Below, in pieces: positions 15,355 to 23,504 of a stretch of DNA of 64,000 bases (its first letter is position 1; every line of letters begins with the position of its first letter). The stretch comes from Lachnospiraceae bacterium UBA3692 (lineage in GTDB: Bacteria; Bacillota; Clostridia; Lachnospirales; Lachnospiraceae), in NCBI GenBank assembly GCA_002372815.1, contig DFIR01000012.1:32182-96181 (forward strand), written 5' to 3'. The position numbers and the translations under genes are program-made. The notes below the pieces were generated by a model, which ran no database searches, was not told the DNA's origin, and was given only the letters and a program-made list of their open reading frames with translations.

Positions 15355-16272
15355 ATGACACCGAGTTACCATCATAATAGTTTCTATAAAGAAGTAAAAA
15401 ATAGCCCCTTGTGCCCTTCTGATTGGGAGACACGTTTCGCTCATTTTGCAGAGTATCAGATGCTTGCTTTGGAAACCTTGTGTGAAGTGCATAGGGTATG
15501 TGAGAAAAATAGTATTCCTTACCAGGTAACTTATGGATCGCTGATTGGTGCAATCCGTCACAATGGTCAGATTCCGTGGGACTATGATACAGATGTCTTT
15601 GTCCCATTCTCTGAGAAAGACAGGTTAATTGAAGCACTGAAGCAGGACCTGCACTCTGATTATTATATGGAGTGTCCAGAGGTAGATGAGCATTGCAGCC
15701 AATCATTTTTGCGGGTATCTGCAAAAGGATATGATTCTGACATGCTTCATGTTGATGTCTTTTATTATTGTGGAGCTCCAGATGGCAAGAAAGAGCGGGC
15801 AATCTTTCAAAAGAATATGGTTGCGGCATACCATATCCGCCTAGATAAAGAACGTAACTGTTTGCGAGATTGTTATGGAAGACTTCCCCGGCTATGCAGA
15901 TTGTTGGCTCGCAAGCTCCTGCAGCTGCCACGCAGCACGGCGGAAGGGGATCAGCTGTATCATGCACTGGCGACAAAGTATCCGATCGAGACGTCCAGAA
16001 TCGTTGTCACTGCTGATGCATTCGCGGACTGGTATGAGATCCCGCGGGAGTATCTGACGGAGACGCGCCTGATGGACGTCGACTACGGGACGATCCGAGT
16101 GCCCGTCCAGGCGGACGCGCTGCTGAAGCTCATGTACGGGGACTACATGAAGGTGCCGCCGCTGGAGGAGCGGCTGAAAGAATTTATGTTCCACACAGAT
16201 ATGTTCACGCGGTGGGAGAGAATGAATCAGAAAGAGCGCGCAGGGGACGGTTCTCCGCGCGGCCGACAATAG
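15355..16272 (+). CDS. LicD-family phosphotransferase-like protein
   Basis: About 305 residues from ATG 15355, chosen because AAGGAG lies 9 nt upstream (upstream ATGs at 15316 and 15334 lack a site). The LicD signature is clear: VTYGSLIGAIRHNGQIPWDY followed by DTDVFVPF. LicD enzymes transfer phosphocholine or related phosphoryl groups to cell-surface glycans, so a surface-polysaccharide decoration role is likely. The C-terminal part (DWYEIPREYL, VDYGTIRVPVQADALLKLMY) also fits the family. The last residues (ERAGDGSPRGRQ) come from a hairpin repeat. The 5' about 540 bases are clearly AT-richer than the 3' third, as if two DNA sources had recombined near 15890. Confidence 0.88.
   Translation: MTPSYHHNSFYKEVKNSPLCPSDWETRFAHFAEYQMLALETLCEVHRVCEKNSIPYQVTYGSLIGAIRHNGQIPWDYDTDVFVPFSEKDRLIEALKQDLHSDYYMECPEVDEHCSQSFLRVSAKGYDSDMLHVDVFYYCGAPDGKKERAIFQKNMVAAYHIRLDKERNCLRDCYGRLPRLCRLLARKLLQLPRSTAEGDQLYHALATKYPIETSRIVVTADAFADWYEIPREYLTETRLMDVDYGTIRVPVQADALLKLMYGDYMKVPPLEERLKEFMFHTDMFTRWERMNQKERAGDGSPRGRQ
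16236..16262 (+). repeat. REP-like hairpin repeat inside licD-like 3' end
   Basis: Forward copy GCGCGCAG + GGGACGGTTCT + CCGCGCGGC. It supplies the final codons of the LicD reading frame. Confidence 0.9.
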
Positions 16273-16280
16273 CACGGAGC

Positions 16281-16325
16281 GGGCCCCGGCAACTGTGAGT
16301 GACACAGCTGTCGGGGCCCTTTTTT
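16281..16325 (+). terminator. Strong intrinsic terminator after licD-like gene
   Basis: A 17-bp stem (left arm from 16281 GGGCCCCGGCAACTGTG, right arm 16303-16319 with matching CACAGCTGTCGGGGCCC, allowing wobble pairs) followed by TTTTTT. Confidence 0.92.
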
Positions 16326-16332
16326 GCGAGAA

Positions 16333-16462
16333 CGCGCAGGGGACGAAAGCGCGCAGGGGACGGTTCTCTGCGCGGCTTTATTACCTGCGAGAGCGCGCAG
16401 GGAACCGTCCCCTGCGCGGCTTTTAACCTGCAAGAGCGCGCGGAGAACCGTCCCCTGCGCGC
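16333..16462. repeat. REP-like hairpin repeat cluster between convergent genes
   Basis: Fragment at 16333-16345, forward copy 16349-16375, reverse copies 16393-16419 and 16436-16462. The last ends at the stop of the HAD phosphatase. The densest local cluster of the family in the window. Confidence 0.9.
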
Positions 16463-16464
16463 TC

Positions 16465-17229
16465 TTAGATCAGCTCATAGTAGCGGAGGGCGTTGTAGAC
16501 GCCGTCGGCGTCGATGGCGGTGGTGATGTGTTCGGCGACGGATTTGACTTCGTCGAGGGCGTTGCCCATGGCGATGCCGTGGCCGGCGGCGCGGAGCATG
16601 ACGACATCGTTGCGGCCGTCGCCGAAGGCGTAGGTGTGCTCGAGCGGGACGCCGAGTTCCTGGGCGATGTGGCGGATGGCGGTGCCCTTGTCGGCGCCCT
16701 GGGCGGTCATGTCGGCGCTGGGATGGGGGCCGTGAGGATTCACGACGGCGACCGGGCCCAGTGCCTCACGGATCTCCTCGATCCTGTCCGGTGTCCCGAA
16801 CCAGGCGTCGAAGGAGTAGACGGTCATCCCTTCTTCCAGGCCCATCCTGACGAATCCCGGATTCTGCACGGCAGCCATCGTCGCAAGGCCCTCCGGGTTC
16901 CCCCCATAATAGCCTCTGTCCAGTCCGTAAAAAGTATATCCGGCATTCACGGTGTCCAGCCGCGCAATGATGTCCCGGATCTGCGCCTCCTCCAGCGGGA
17001 CGGCGTAGAGGACGCGGTCGCCCATGAAGGCGTAGTGGCCGTTGCAGCAGATGAAGCCGTCGGCGTACTGCCCGAAGAATTCCTTCACGTACTCAGGATT
17101 GCGGCCGGTGCAGATGAAGACGAGGTCGCCCTTGCCGCGCAGGATCTTCAGGGCGCGCTGCGCACTCTCCGGCACATCCAGCCCGTTTGCCAGTGTCCCG
17201 TCTATATCAAAGAAGACAAGGTTACTCAT
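16465..17229 (-). CDS. HAD-superfamily hydrolase, Cof type
   Basis: 254 residues from the ATG at 17229, with GGAGGTG upstream. Motif I FFDIDGTLA (DxDGT), motif II ICTGR, motif III lysine region (ADKGTAIRHIAQELG) and motif IV AFGDGRNDVVMLRAAGHGIA are all intact. The insert between motifs II and III (cap type C2) fits Cof/YbiV-like phosphatases, which act on sugar phosphates, FMN or PLP. The exact substrate is not predictable. It is followed downstream by the hairpin cluster. Confidence 0.92.
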   Translation of the reverse strand: MSNLVFFDIDGTLANGLDVPESAQRALKILRGKGDLVFICTGRNPEYVKEFFGQYADGFICCNGHYAFMGDRVLYAVPLEEAQIRDIIARLDTVNAGYTFYGLDRGYYGGNPEGLATMAAVQNPGFVRMGLEEGMTVYSFDAWFGTPDRIEEIREALGPVAVVNPHGPHPSADMTAQGADKGTAIRHIAQELGVPLEHTYAFGDGRNDVVMLRAAGHGIAMGNALDEVKSVAEHITTAIDADGVYNALRYYELI

Positions 17230-17324
17230 GAAGCACCTCCTTGTGGAAAAACGTGGCTCATAAAGGCAGTATACCATATCTCGGCAGCAGCACGACAGGA
17301 CAGCATACACAGGCCAAAAGAAAG

Positions 17325-17357
17325 CGCCGCGGCACCGGTCGATCCGGTGCCGCGGCG
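17325..17357 (-). terminator. Terminator of the GH3 gene
   Basis: A 14-bp stem CGCCGCGGCACCGG / CCGGTGCCGCGGCG with TCGAT loop; read on the minus strand it is followed by a CTTTCTTTT run. Lies just after the GH3 stop. Confidence 0.9.
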
Positions 17358-17396
17358 GCTTGCATTTTTACGGGATCCAGGGACTGATGTCTCAGA

Positions 17397-20318
17397 TCAC
17401 TTCTGGCCCGCCGTTCTCTTCTTGTAGTTGCTGATGAACTTCGCCATGAGGGCGACGCCCAGGACGGCGAGGACGGCGTCGATGCCGTACATGAGTTTCT
17501 TCCAGCTGGCCATGCCTTCGTTGAGGTTGGCAGGGTCATAGGCGCGGCTGTTGGCGACGACGTAGAGGATGTTCTTGGCCGCCGTGCGCATAGCCTGCTG
17601 TGCGCCGTTGGTGTCGCGGAAGCGGACATCGTTGGTAGCGGTGGGATAGTTGACGAGCATCAGGTCGGTGCCGTTGCGGATGGCCTGATCGGAGCTCATG
17701 TAGCCGTAGACGCCGAAGTAGTCGGTCTCGACGAAGCCCTGGAAGCCCCACTCATCGCGCAGGACGGTCTTGCAGAGGGAAGCGCTGCCGCCGGCCCAGC
17801 GGTTGCCGATGTAGTTGAAGGAGGACATGACGGCCAGGCAGTTGGAATCCTTGACGCATCTCTCGAAAGGCTTCAGGTAGATCTCGCGGATGGCCTGCTC
17901 GTTGGACCATGTGCAGATCATGTCGCAGCGGTTGCCTTCCTGGTCGTTCAGCGCGAAGTGCTTCATGTAGGCGTAGACACCGTTGTCCTGGGAGCCCTGG
18001 ACAGCCTGTGCGGCGATGTGGGCGGACAGGACGGGATCCTCGGAGTAGTACTCGAAGTTACGTCCGGCAAAAGCGGTCCTGTGGTTGTTCATAGCCGGCG
18101 CGTACCAGCCGGAGACATCCATCTCGTTGGCCATCTGGCCGATGCTGTAGCCGAACTGATAGGCGAGGTCTTTGTTCCAGGTGGCGGCGATCACGACACC
18201 GACAGGGAAGCCGATGGAGCCGACGCCGGTGAAGTTGTTGTTGATGGAAGCGGGGCCGTCGCAGTCGTTGGTGCGGACTTTGCCGATGCTGTCGACGGAG
18301 TTGGTCTGGTAGCCGCCCAGGGAGATGACCGCGTTCATGTCATCCAGGGACATCTCATCCATGAGGGCATCCCACTGAGGGTCGTCCTTGGCGAGGCCGC
18401 GGACATCCGCCAGGCGCAGGCCATTGGAGGCACCGGTCGTGATGGCCTCGGCATTGGGATCCTCATCCATCGCCGTCGCTTCCGGAGTCAGGTAGTTGCT
18501 GATGTTGTAGAAGGAAGCCTTGGCATCCGCGCTCATCTCGAAGCTGGCAGGCGCCGCGGTCGCTTCCGCATAGTTGGCAAAACCGTCCTTACGGGACAGG
18601 TAGGTCACATCGCCGGCCGCATAGTCGAAGACGTTGGTGGCAGTGATCTTGTCGCTGGGACGCTTGTTGGCGCCGGCGTAAGTCTGGGTGGCGGCGACGG
18701 TGTAGACCTTGGAATCCAGGATGGTGTGGGAGTCGCTGTTGATGGAGATGACGTAGTCGCCGGCTTCGAGGACGTAGCCCTTGGCGTTCTTGTCATCATA
18801 GGACATCAGCTCTTCCTTGTTGATGTTGATCTGGAGAGTCGTGGAAGCGCCGGGCTCGAGCATGGTGGTCTTCTCGAACTGCACGAGGTTGGCGGAAGAC
18901 TTCTCGATGCCGCCGTTGGTGTAAGGCGGGTTGGAGTAGACTTCGACGACGTCCTTGCCGGCCACGGAGCCGGTGTTGGTGATATCGACGGTGAAGGAGA
19001 TGGTATCGCCGTTGTCGGTGATATCGCTCATCTTCTGCTCAAAGGTCGTGTAGGAGAGGCCGTAGCCGAAGGGGTACTGCACGACTTCGTCGTAGTTGAT
19101 CAGGCCTTCCGTGGCAGCGGTCTCATAGAACCGGTAGCCGACGTAGATGCCTTCCACGTAGTTCACGAAGGACGGGATCGCGGTGGATTCCGTGCCGGTG
19201 AAGCCGACGGAAGTGTACTTGAACTCATCCATGTTGGTGTAGTTGAAATCGCCGAAGTTGTTCCACCAGGGAGTGGCCTTCAGGTCGTACACCAGGGTAT
19301 CCACCGTTTTGGCGGAAGGATTGACGGTACCCGCAACGATCTCGCCGAGGGCGGTCATGCCGACGTGTCCGCCGGGAGCTGCCCAGATCAGGCCCTTGAT
19401 CTGCGGATGATCCTTGACAAAGCCGAACTCAAAGGCGTTGGAGCCGTTGTAGACGACGATGACTTTGTCGAAATTGCTGCAGACCAGGTCGATCATTTCC
19501 TCTTCGCGATTGTCCAGCTGGAGATAGTGATCGCCGGCATCCCAGTCGTTGCCTTCATTGAGGCTGTCGTCGTAGCTGGCCGCGGTGTAGGTCGTGCCGT
19601 CCTGATAGGTGCCGTCGATGATCGCCTGCACGTCGTTGGGAAGGTCAGCGCCTTCGCCGCCGGGACGGGAGATCACGATCATGGCCGTGTCGGAGAAAGC
19701 CTTCGCGTTCGCGATGAGGTCATCCGAGTAGGCGTTCACGTTGGGCTCCGGAAGTGTCCAGTCCTGCACCCACATGCCGACCACGGGGCGGTCCGGCTTA
19801 TAATCGGTGTAGAACTTGCTCAGCTCCGCGTTGGTCTCGATGCCGGCATCCGCAAGGCTCTGCAGGAGGCTGACGGAATCATAGGCCTCGTTCAGAGCGC
19901 CGGAGCCGCCGCCGCCCAGCATGGGGTTGGTGGAAGCCCAGCCGAAGACGTTGAGCTTGTCGCCGGCCGCCATGGGCAGGATCCCGTCGTTCTCGAGGAG
20001 CATCGTGCCTTCCTCGGCGATGGAGACGGCCAGTTCCTTCGCGGAGGCGGAGGTCTCCTCATCAATGGTGCCGCTGCCGCTGACCAGATCGAGCATGGTG
20101 CTCATCGGTCCGCTGCAGATCATGTTCACACAGATGGCGATGCCTGCGATGGCGGCCACCAGTGCCGTGCCTCTGATGAGACGTTTGGTCGGTTTCGCCA
20201 TCCTGCCGACCGCGAGCGCGATGATGATCGCCGCGACGATGATGACACCGATCGCGATCAGGTAGGACTTGATCGATGTGATGACATTCATGACATCACT
20301 CATGTTGATTGACAGCAT
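17397..20318 (-). CDS. Membrane-anchored glycoside hydrolase family 3 protein, domain-permuted
   Basis: 973 residues, ATG at 20318 with GGGAGGA upstream. Two N-terminal hydrophobic segments (YLIAIGVIIVAAIIIALAVG and ALVAAIAGIAICVNMI) are followed by the GH3 C-domain (ELAVSIAEEGTMLLENDGIL, VVYNGSNAFEFGF), then an Fn3-like domain (FPFGYGLSYTTFE, VTNTGSVAGKDVVEVY-like). Only after these comes the N-type TIM barrel (GFPVGVVIAATWNKDLAYQF, YMKHFALNDQEGNRC, FQGFVETDYFGVYGY with the likely nucleophile Asp). A C-terminal TM (AVLAVLGVALMAKFI) ends in a basic tail. This reversed order is known in some GH3 beta-glucosidases. Positive-inside charges predict that the catalytic part is outside the cell. Likely trims beta-linked oligosaccharides at the surface. 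Confidence 0.92.
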   Translation of the reverse strand: MLSINMSDVMNVITSIKSYLIAIGVIIVAAIIIALAVGRMAKPTKRLIRGTALVAAIAGIAICVNMICSGPMSTMLDLVSGSGTIDEETSASAKELAVSIAEEGTMLLENDGILPMAAGDKLNVFGWASTNPMLGGGGSGALNEAYDSVSLLQSLADAGIETNAELSKFYTDYKPDRPVVGMWVQDWTLPEPNVNAYSDDLIANAKAFSDTAMIVISRPGGEGADLPNDVQAIIDGTYQDGTTYTAASYDDSLNEGNDWDAGDHYLQLDNREEEMIDLVCSNFDKVIVVYNGSNAFEFGFVKDHPQIKGLIWAAPGGHVGMTALGEIVAGTVNPSAKTVDTLVYDLKATPWWNNFGDFNYTNMDEFKYTSVGFTGTESTAIPSFVNYVEGIYVGYRFYETAATEGLINYDEVVQYPFGYGLSYTTFEQKMSDITDNGDTISFTVDITNTGSVAGKDVVEVYSNPPYTNGGIEKSSANLVQFEKTTMLEPGASTTLQININKEELMSYDDKNAKGYVLEAGDYVISINSDSHTILDSKVYTVAATQTYAGANKRPSDKITATNVFDYAAGDVTYLSRKDGFANYAEATAAPASFEMSADAKASFYNISNYLTPEATAMDEDPNAEAITTGASNGLRLADVRGLAKDDPQWDALMDEMSLDDMNAVISLGGYQTNSVDSIGKVRTNDCDGPASINNNFTGVGSIGFPVGVVIAATWNKDLAYQFGYSIGQMANEMDVSGWYAPAMNNHRTAFAGRNFEYYSEDPVLSAHIAAQAVQGSQDNGVYAYMKHFALNDQEGNRCDMICTWSNEQAIREIYLKPFERCVKDSNCLAVMSSFNYIGNRWAGGSASLCKTVLRDEWGFQGFVETDYFGVYGYMSSDQAIRNGTDLMLVNYPTATNDVRFRDTNGAQQAMRTAAKNILYVVANSRAYDPANLNEGMASWKKLMYGIDAVLAVLGVALMAKFISNYKKRTAGQK

Positions 20319-20602
20319 ACTTTTTCCTCCCTATAAGAAAGTGTGCTACAGAGCGGCAGCGCCGGCGTCTCTCCCCTTACAGAGCCGCTGACACGGCAGC
20401 TACAGATGTTGTCTGTCCCGCGGACGGCCGGCAGTAAGACCGATCATCAAGCAGGACAAGAAAAATTATATCAGAAACCGGGGAAATTATATACAAATAT
20501 CATAATAATTATGGAAAAATGAAGACTTTTTTTGTGGAAACAGAATGAGCACTGGTCGTTCGCACAGGGGATCGCCGATTGTAGGGCGGGACCGGATGGT
20601 GG

Positions 20603-20631
20603 CTCACACAGGGGACGGTTCTGTGTGTGAG
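20603..20631 (+). repeat. REP-like hairpin repeat, CACACA stem variant
   Basis: Stem CTCACACAG with CTGTGTGTGAG around the conserved GGGACGGTTCT core. Both stem arms changed together relative to the GCGCGC form. Confidence 0.9.
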
Positions 20632-20644
20632 GCGGATGCTGGAC

Positions 20645-20960
20645 CATTCGCTTTATTTGCTTCTTGGGGCATTTGAAAGCGAGTGCCCGGAGTGATACTT
20701 TCGCTTTCGAATGGGAATTTACTGGTTCAAAGCGAATGTCCCAGGCTCGCTTTCACTTTTAAACGGAAAAATACCGGGTCAAAGCGAGCATTTTCCGGAA
20801 GCTTCACAGAAGATTTTCGCTTTGGAATGTGAAAATGTCTGCGCAAAGCGAGTTACCCATTGCTAACGCTCGCTTTATACAGAAATTTTTGTAGCTGAAA
20901 GTGAAATATAACTTTTCAAGCTCGCTTTGAAAGCAGCAGAAAGACTTGTAAAGTGAAAAG
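20645..20960. repeat. AAAGCGA hairpin repeat array 1
   Basis: Roughly ten occurrences of AAAGCGA or TCGCTTT in alternating orientation, spaced about 20-40 bp, often with TTTTCGCTTTNNAATG on one side and GGNTCAAAGCGA on the other, so neighbouring motifs can pair into hairpins. Same motif set as the array at 28845-29225. Confidence 0.85.
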
Positions 20961-21011
20961 GTTCAAGGCAGGGGCAAAATGGTGTATGATAGTTCTGGCG
21001 ACACGCAGGGC

Positions 21012-21108
21012 CTCACACAGGGGACGGTTCTGTGTGTGAGCCAGATATTATGCGGGCTTGCGGGGAATCAGAGGGCGCTCTCACACAGAGAACCGTCCCC
21101 TGTGTGAG
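21012..21108. repeat. REP-like hairpin repeats, CACACA stem variant, inverted pair
   Basis: Forward copy 21012-21040 and reverse copy 21080-21108, both with CTCACACAG/CTGTGTGAG stems. These are the last copies of the family seen in the window. Confidence 0.92.
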
Positions 21109-21148
21109 GCTGCAGAGAAACGTATCCTGCGAGAAAGGACTGAAAAGA

Positions 21149-21778
21149 ATGTTCATATATATTATCCGCCACGGAGAAACAGATCTGAATTCCAAAGGCG
21201 TCATGCAGGGATGGGTCGATGAGCCGCTGAATGAGAGCGGGAGACTTCTTGCAGAGATCACCGGACGGGAGATGCGGACGCAGGGAATCCGGTTCGACGG
21301 ATGCTATTCGAGTCCGCTGATCCGGGCGAAGGAGACGGCGGAGATCGTCCTGCGGGAGAGCGGGAATCCGGTCGACATTCTCTGCGACGACCGGATCCGG
21401 GAGATCCACTTCGGCGATTACGACGGCAAGGCGCTGGAGCGGGACAAGCAGGAGGCATTCTTCCTGCATCCGTTCGAATTCGGAAGGTTTCCGGGAGGAG
21501 AGTGCGTGCAGGATGTCTGCAGGCGCACACAGAACTTCCTGAAGGAACTGATCGCGCGGGACGATGACAAGACCTACCTGGTCTCCGGGCACGGCTGCGC
21601 GATGCGCGCCATGCTCAACTGGCTCTACGACGACCCGTCGAACTACTGGCACGGTCACGTCCCCTACAACTGCGCCGTGAACATCATCGAGGCCCACGGC
21701 GGAAAGGCGAAGCTGATCGCCGACGACAAGATCTATTATGACCCGAAGTACTGTGTGGATCTGTATGCGGTGAAGTGA
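21149..21778 (+). CDS. Histidine phosphatase (phosphoglycerate-mutase-like)
   Basis: 209 residues from ATG 21149 (GAAAGGA upstream; the longer frame merely reads through a repeat). Branch 1 histidine phosphatase motifs: IIRHGETDLN with the catalytic His near residue 7, SSPLIRAKETAEI, and LVSGHGCAMRAML with the second His. Family members remove phosphate from sugar phosphates, cobalamin intermediates or proteins; nothing in the surroundings identifies the substrate. Cytoplasmic, no signal peptide. Confidence 0.92.
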   Translation: MFIYIIRHGETDLNSKGVMQGWVDEPLNESGRLLAEITGREMRTQGIRFDGCYSSPLIRAKETAEIVLRESGNPVDILCDDRIREIHFGDYDGKALERDKQEAFFLHPFEFGRFPGGECVQDVCRRTQNFLKELIARDDDKTYLVSGHGCAMRAMLNWLYDDPSNYWHGHVPYNCAVNIIEAHGGKAKLIADDKIYYDPKYCVDLYAVK

Positions 21779-21791
21779 GGGGGCGGAAATA

Positions 21792-21857
21792 GCAGTTCGT
21801 CAGTTTACACGACCGTTCGTCAGAAGAAGACCAACTTTCCGTCTGTACAGATATAAT
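21792..21857 (+). promoter_or_regulatory. LytTR-type promoter of the metalloprotease module
   Basis: Direct repeats GCAGTTCGT (21792-21800) and ACCGTTCGT (21812-21820), start-to-start 20 bp, then 31 bp to a perfect TATAAT (21852-21857); no good -35 box. Matches the LytTR consensus form WMMGTTNRK (the first copy with one mismatch) and has the same geometry as 46495-46561 and 30186-30252. Confidence 0.8.
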
Positions 21858-21890
21858 GGTGTCATCAGAGATCCGAGACAGGAGGCGATT

Positions 21891-22475
21891 ATGAACTTAT
21901 CGTGGAGAGCAATGACACTGTGTGCGCAGCGGACCGGGATCGGGCCCCTGTGCGGGTTTGAGGAGACGGACGGAGCAGCGGCCGACGGGCTGACACAGGA
22001 GGAGGCGGAGCAGGTGCTCGGCGGCCTCATGGACAGCGGCATGATGGACCTGACGGGAGACGAGGTGCGGGTCAGCGACCTGGGCTACCATCTCCTGCAC
22101 ATGATGAACACGCCGGAGATCTGTATCCGGCTGGAGAGGGAGGACGGTGACCGGAGAGTCCGGTTCTATGAGAGAAATACGTACTATCTGTGTGTGATCG
22201 AGGACCTGCGGGAGACATCCGCGGACAGCTATGAGCGGTTCCGGCTGGAACTGCTGCCGAGACTGGAGCTGGTCGTGGGAGCCTTCGCCTATGCCCTGCA
22301 GAGCGGGGAGGGGGAGATCCGGATCAGCGGGCAGGCTTGGAACCGGGAACGGGAATGCGTCTCGGAGTGCCGGGTCACAGAGCCGGCCGGCGCCGACGTG
22401 AGCGAAGCGGTCAACCGGCTCACCGCATGGATGCTGACGCAGATCGGAGAAGGATACAGAAGGGAGGCGGAGTAA
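21891..22475 (+). CDS. Putative type VII secretion helper/chaperone with winged-helix-like start
   Basis: 194 residues, ATG 21891 with CAGGAGG upstream. No clear family by eye. The N-terminal half (TQEEAEQVLGGLMDSGMMDL, VSDLGYHLLHMM) has the same pattern as the locus protein at 45438-46250 (VIPAVQKLLLGGLLSMSGEH, ILSEEGHRWM), suggesting a common winged-helix fold. The C-terminal half is alpha/beta (RFYERNTYYLCVIEDLRE, SECRVTEPAGADVSEAVNRL). It is the first gene of a LytTR-type promoter and 1 nt before the HExxH gene, so an EspG-like dedicated chaperone is the best guess; this is inference. Confidence 0.65.
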   Translation: MNLSWRAMTLCAQRTGIGPLCGFEETDGAAADGLTQEEAEQVLGGLMDSGMMDLTGDEVRVSDLGYHLLHMMNTPEICIRLEREDGDRRVRFYERNTYYLCVIEDLRETSADSYERFRLELLPRLELVVGAFAYALQSGEGEIRISGQAWNRERECVSECRVTEPAGADVSEAVNRLTAWMLTQIGEGYRREAE

Positions 22476-22476
22476 G

Positions 22477-23433
22477 ATGGCAGCGATCCACGCCGACACT
22501 GAGAAAATGCTCGTGAACTCCCGGGACATCAAAGCCTTCGCCTCGACGATGAAGAAGATGGAGGGTAGGGTCCGCAGCGCCAGCCGCACCGGCAACGCGA
22601 CGGCGGCGAACAAGTTCCTCTACAGCGCGGCTTTCCTGGCGATCATGCAGAACATCGTGACGGAAGCCGCCAGGATGGACACGCTGGGCGACGCGCTGGA
22701 GCACATCGCCAATTCCTACCGCGAGACGGAGAAGAAGCTGGCGCAGGATCAGCGCGGCCAGGGCGGCGGCATCAAACCCGGCACAATAGGCGCCGGGATC
22801 ATCTCCGACGACGAGCGCGGTACGGACAAGAGAAATATCTGGCAGAAATTCTGGGACTGGCTCACCCGGAAGGAGCCGGACAAGACCGATACGACGACCC
22901 TGAAGCAGGAAAAAGCCGCCGACATGGCCATGAAGCAGGAACTGTACAGGGTCCTGCAGGACGAGAAGTATTCGCAGGAGAACTGGGACCGGCTGTCCGT
23001 GGAGGAGCGCAAGGAACTCCTGCAGGAGTACATGAACGAGGTGATCCGGATCTACGGGCTGCAGGACGTGGATACGCAGATCATCTGGGACGAGAATGCG
23101 ACCTACGAGAAGAACAGGATCACCTGGGGCTATTACTCTCCCGACAACAAGAACGTGACGCTGAATGCGCGGGCCCTCACGGACCGCTACGGCAGCTGGG
23201 ACTCCTACGACCTGCTCGAGACGGTCGCCCATGAGCTCCGCCACGCCTATCAGCACGAGGCGGTCGAGCATCCTACGCGGTTCATGGTATCCAGGGAGAC
23301 CCTCGATACATGGAGCTATAATTTCGATCACTATATCAACGGGGATACCGATTTCGATGCCTATCGCGCGCAGCCGATCGAGGTGGATGCGAGAGATTTC
23401 CAGGTGACGCGGGACGACAAGAGGTTTTCGTGA
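22477..23433 (+). CDS. Putative type VII-secreted zinc metalloprotease (HExxH) effector
   Basis: 318 residues, ATG 22477 with GGGAGGCGG. Residues 1-90 form a helical, WXG/LXG-like domain ending with SYRETEKK; Y81-E85 fits the YxxxD/E secretion signal. A charged linker (RGTDKRNIWQKFWDWLTRKE) follows, then a C-terminal metallopeptidase domain with TVAHELRHAYQHE, giving zinc ligands H252 and H256 and catalytic E253. QPIEVDARDF supplies a likely third ligand (E302). No signal peptide, as expected for this route. It lies between a chaperone-like gene and a lipoprotein gene under a promoter shared with the secretion locus. Probable role: secreted peptidase acting on neighbours or host; the target is unknown. 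Confidence 0.78.
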   Translation: MAAIHADTEKMLVNSRDIKAFASTMKKMEGRVRSASRTGNATAANKFLYSAAFLAIMQNIVTEAARMDTLGDALEHIANSYRETEKKLAQDQRGQGGGIKPGTIGAGIISDDERGTDKRNIWQKFWDWLTRKEPDKTDTTTLKQEKAADMAMKQELYRVLQDEKYSQENWDRLSVEERKELLQEYMNEVIRIYGLQDVDTQIIWDENATYEKNRITWGYYSPDNKNVTLNARALTDRYGSWDSYDLLETVAHELRHAYQHEAVEHPTRFMVSRETLDTWSYNFDHYINGDTDFDAYRAQPIEVDARDFQVTRDDKRFS

Positions 23434-23504
23434 CAGACCGGCGGGGCGGTCGCGGACCGGGAGGTCCGGCTGCCGGCGGACCGGCTGCATGGAGGGACAC
23501 AGAT

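Larger units (their letters stand above)
20319..21148. other. Long intergenic region with two repeat types
   Basis: About 830 bases between divergent GH3 and histidine-phosphatase genes. Near the GH3 gene there are two ATTATA (-10 type on the minus strand) boxes at 20465-20470 and 20486-20491. Positions 20603-20631 and 21012-21108 hold stem-variant hairpin repeats. Positions 20645-20960 hold an AAAGCGA repeat array. A possible plus-strand promoter for the phosphatase is TTCAAG (20962-20967), 17 bp, TATGAT (20985-20990). No gene is supported. Confidence 0.65.
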
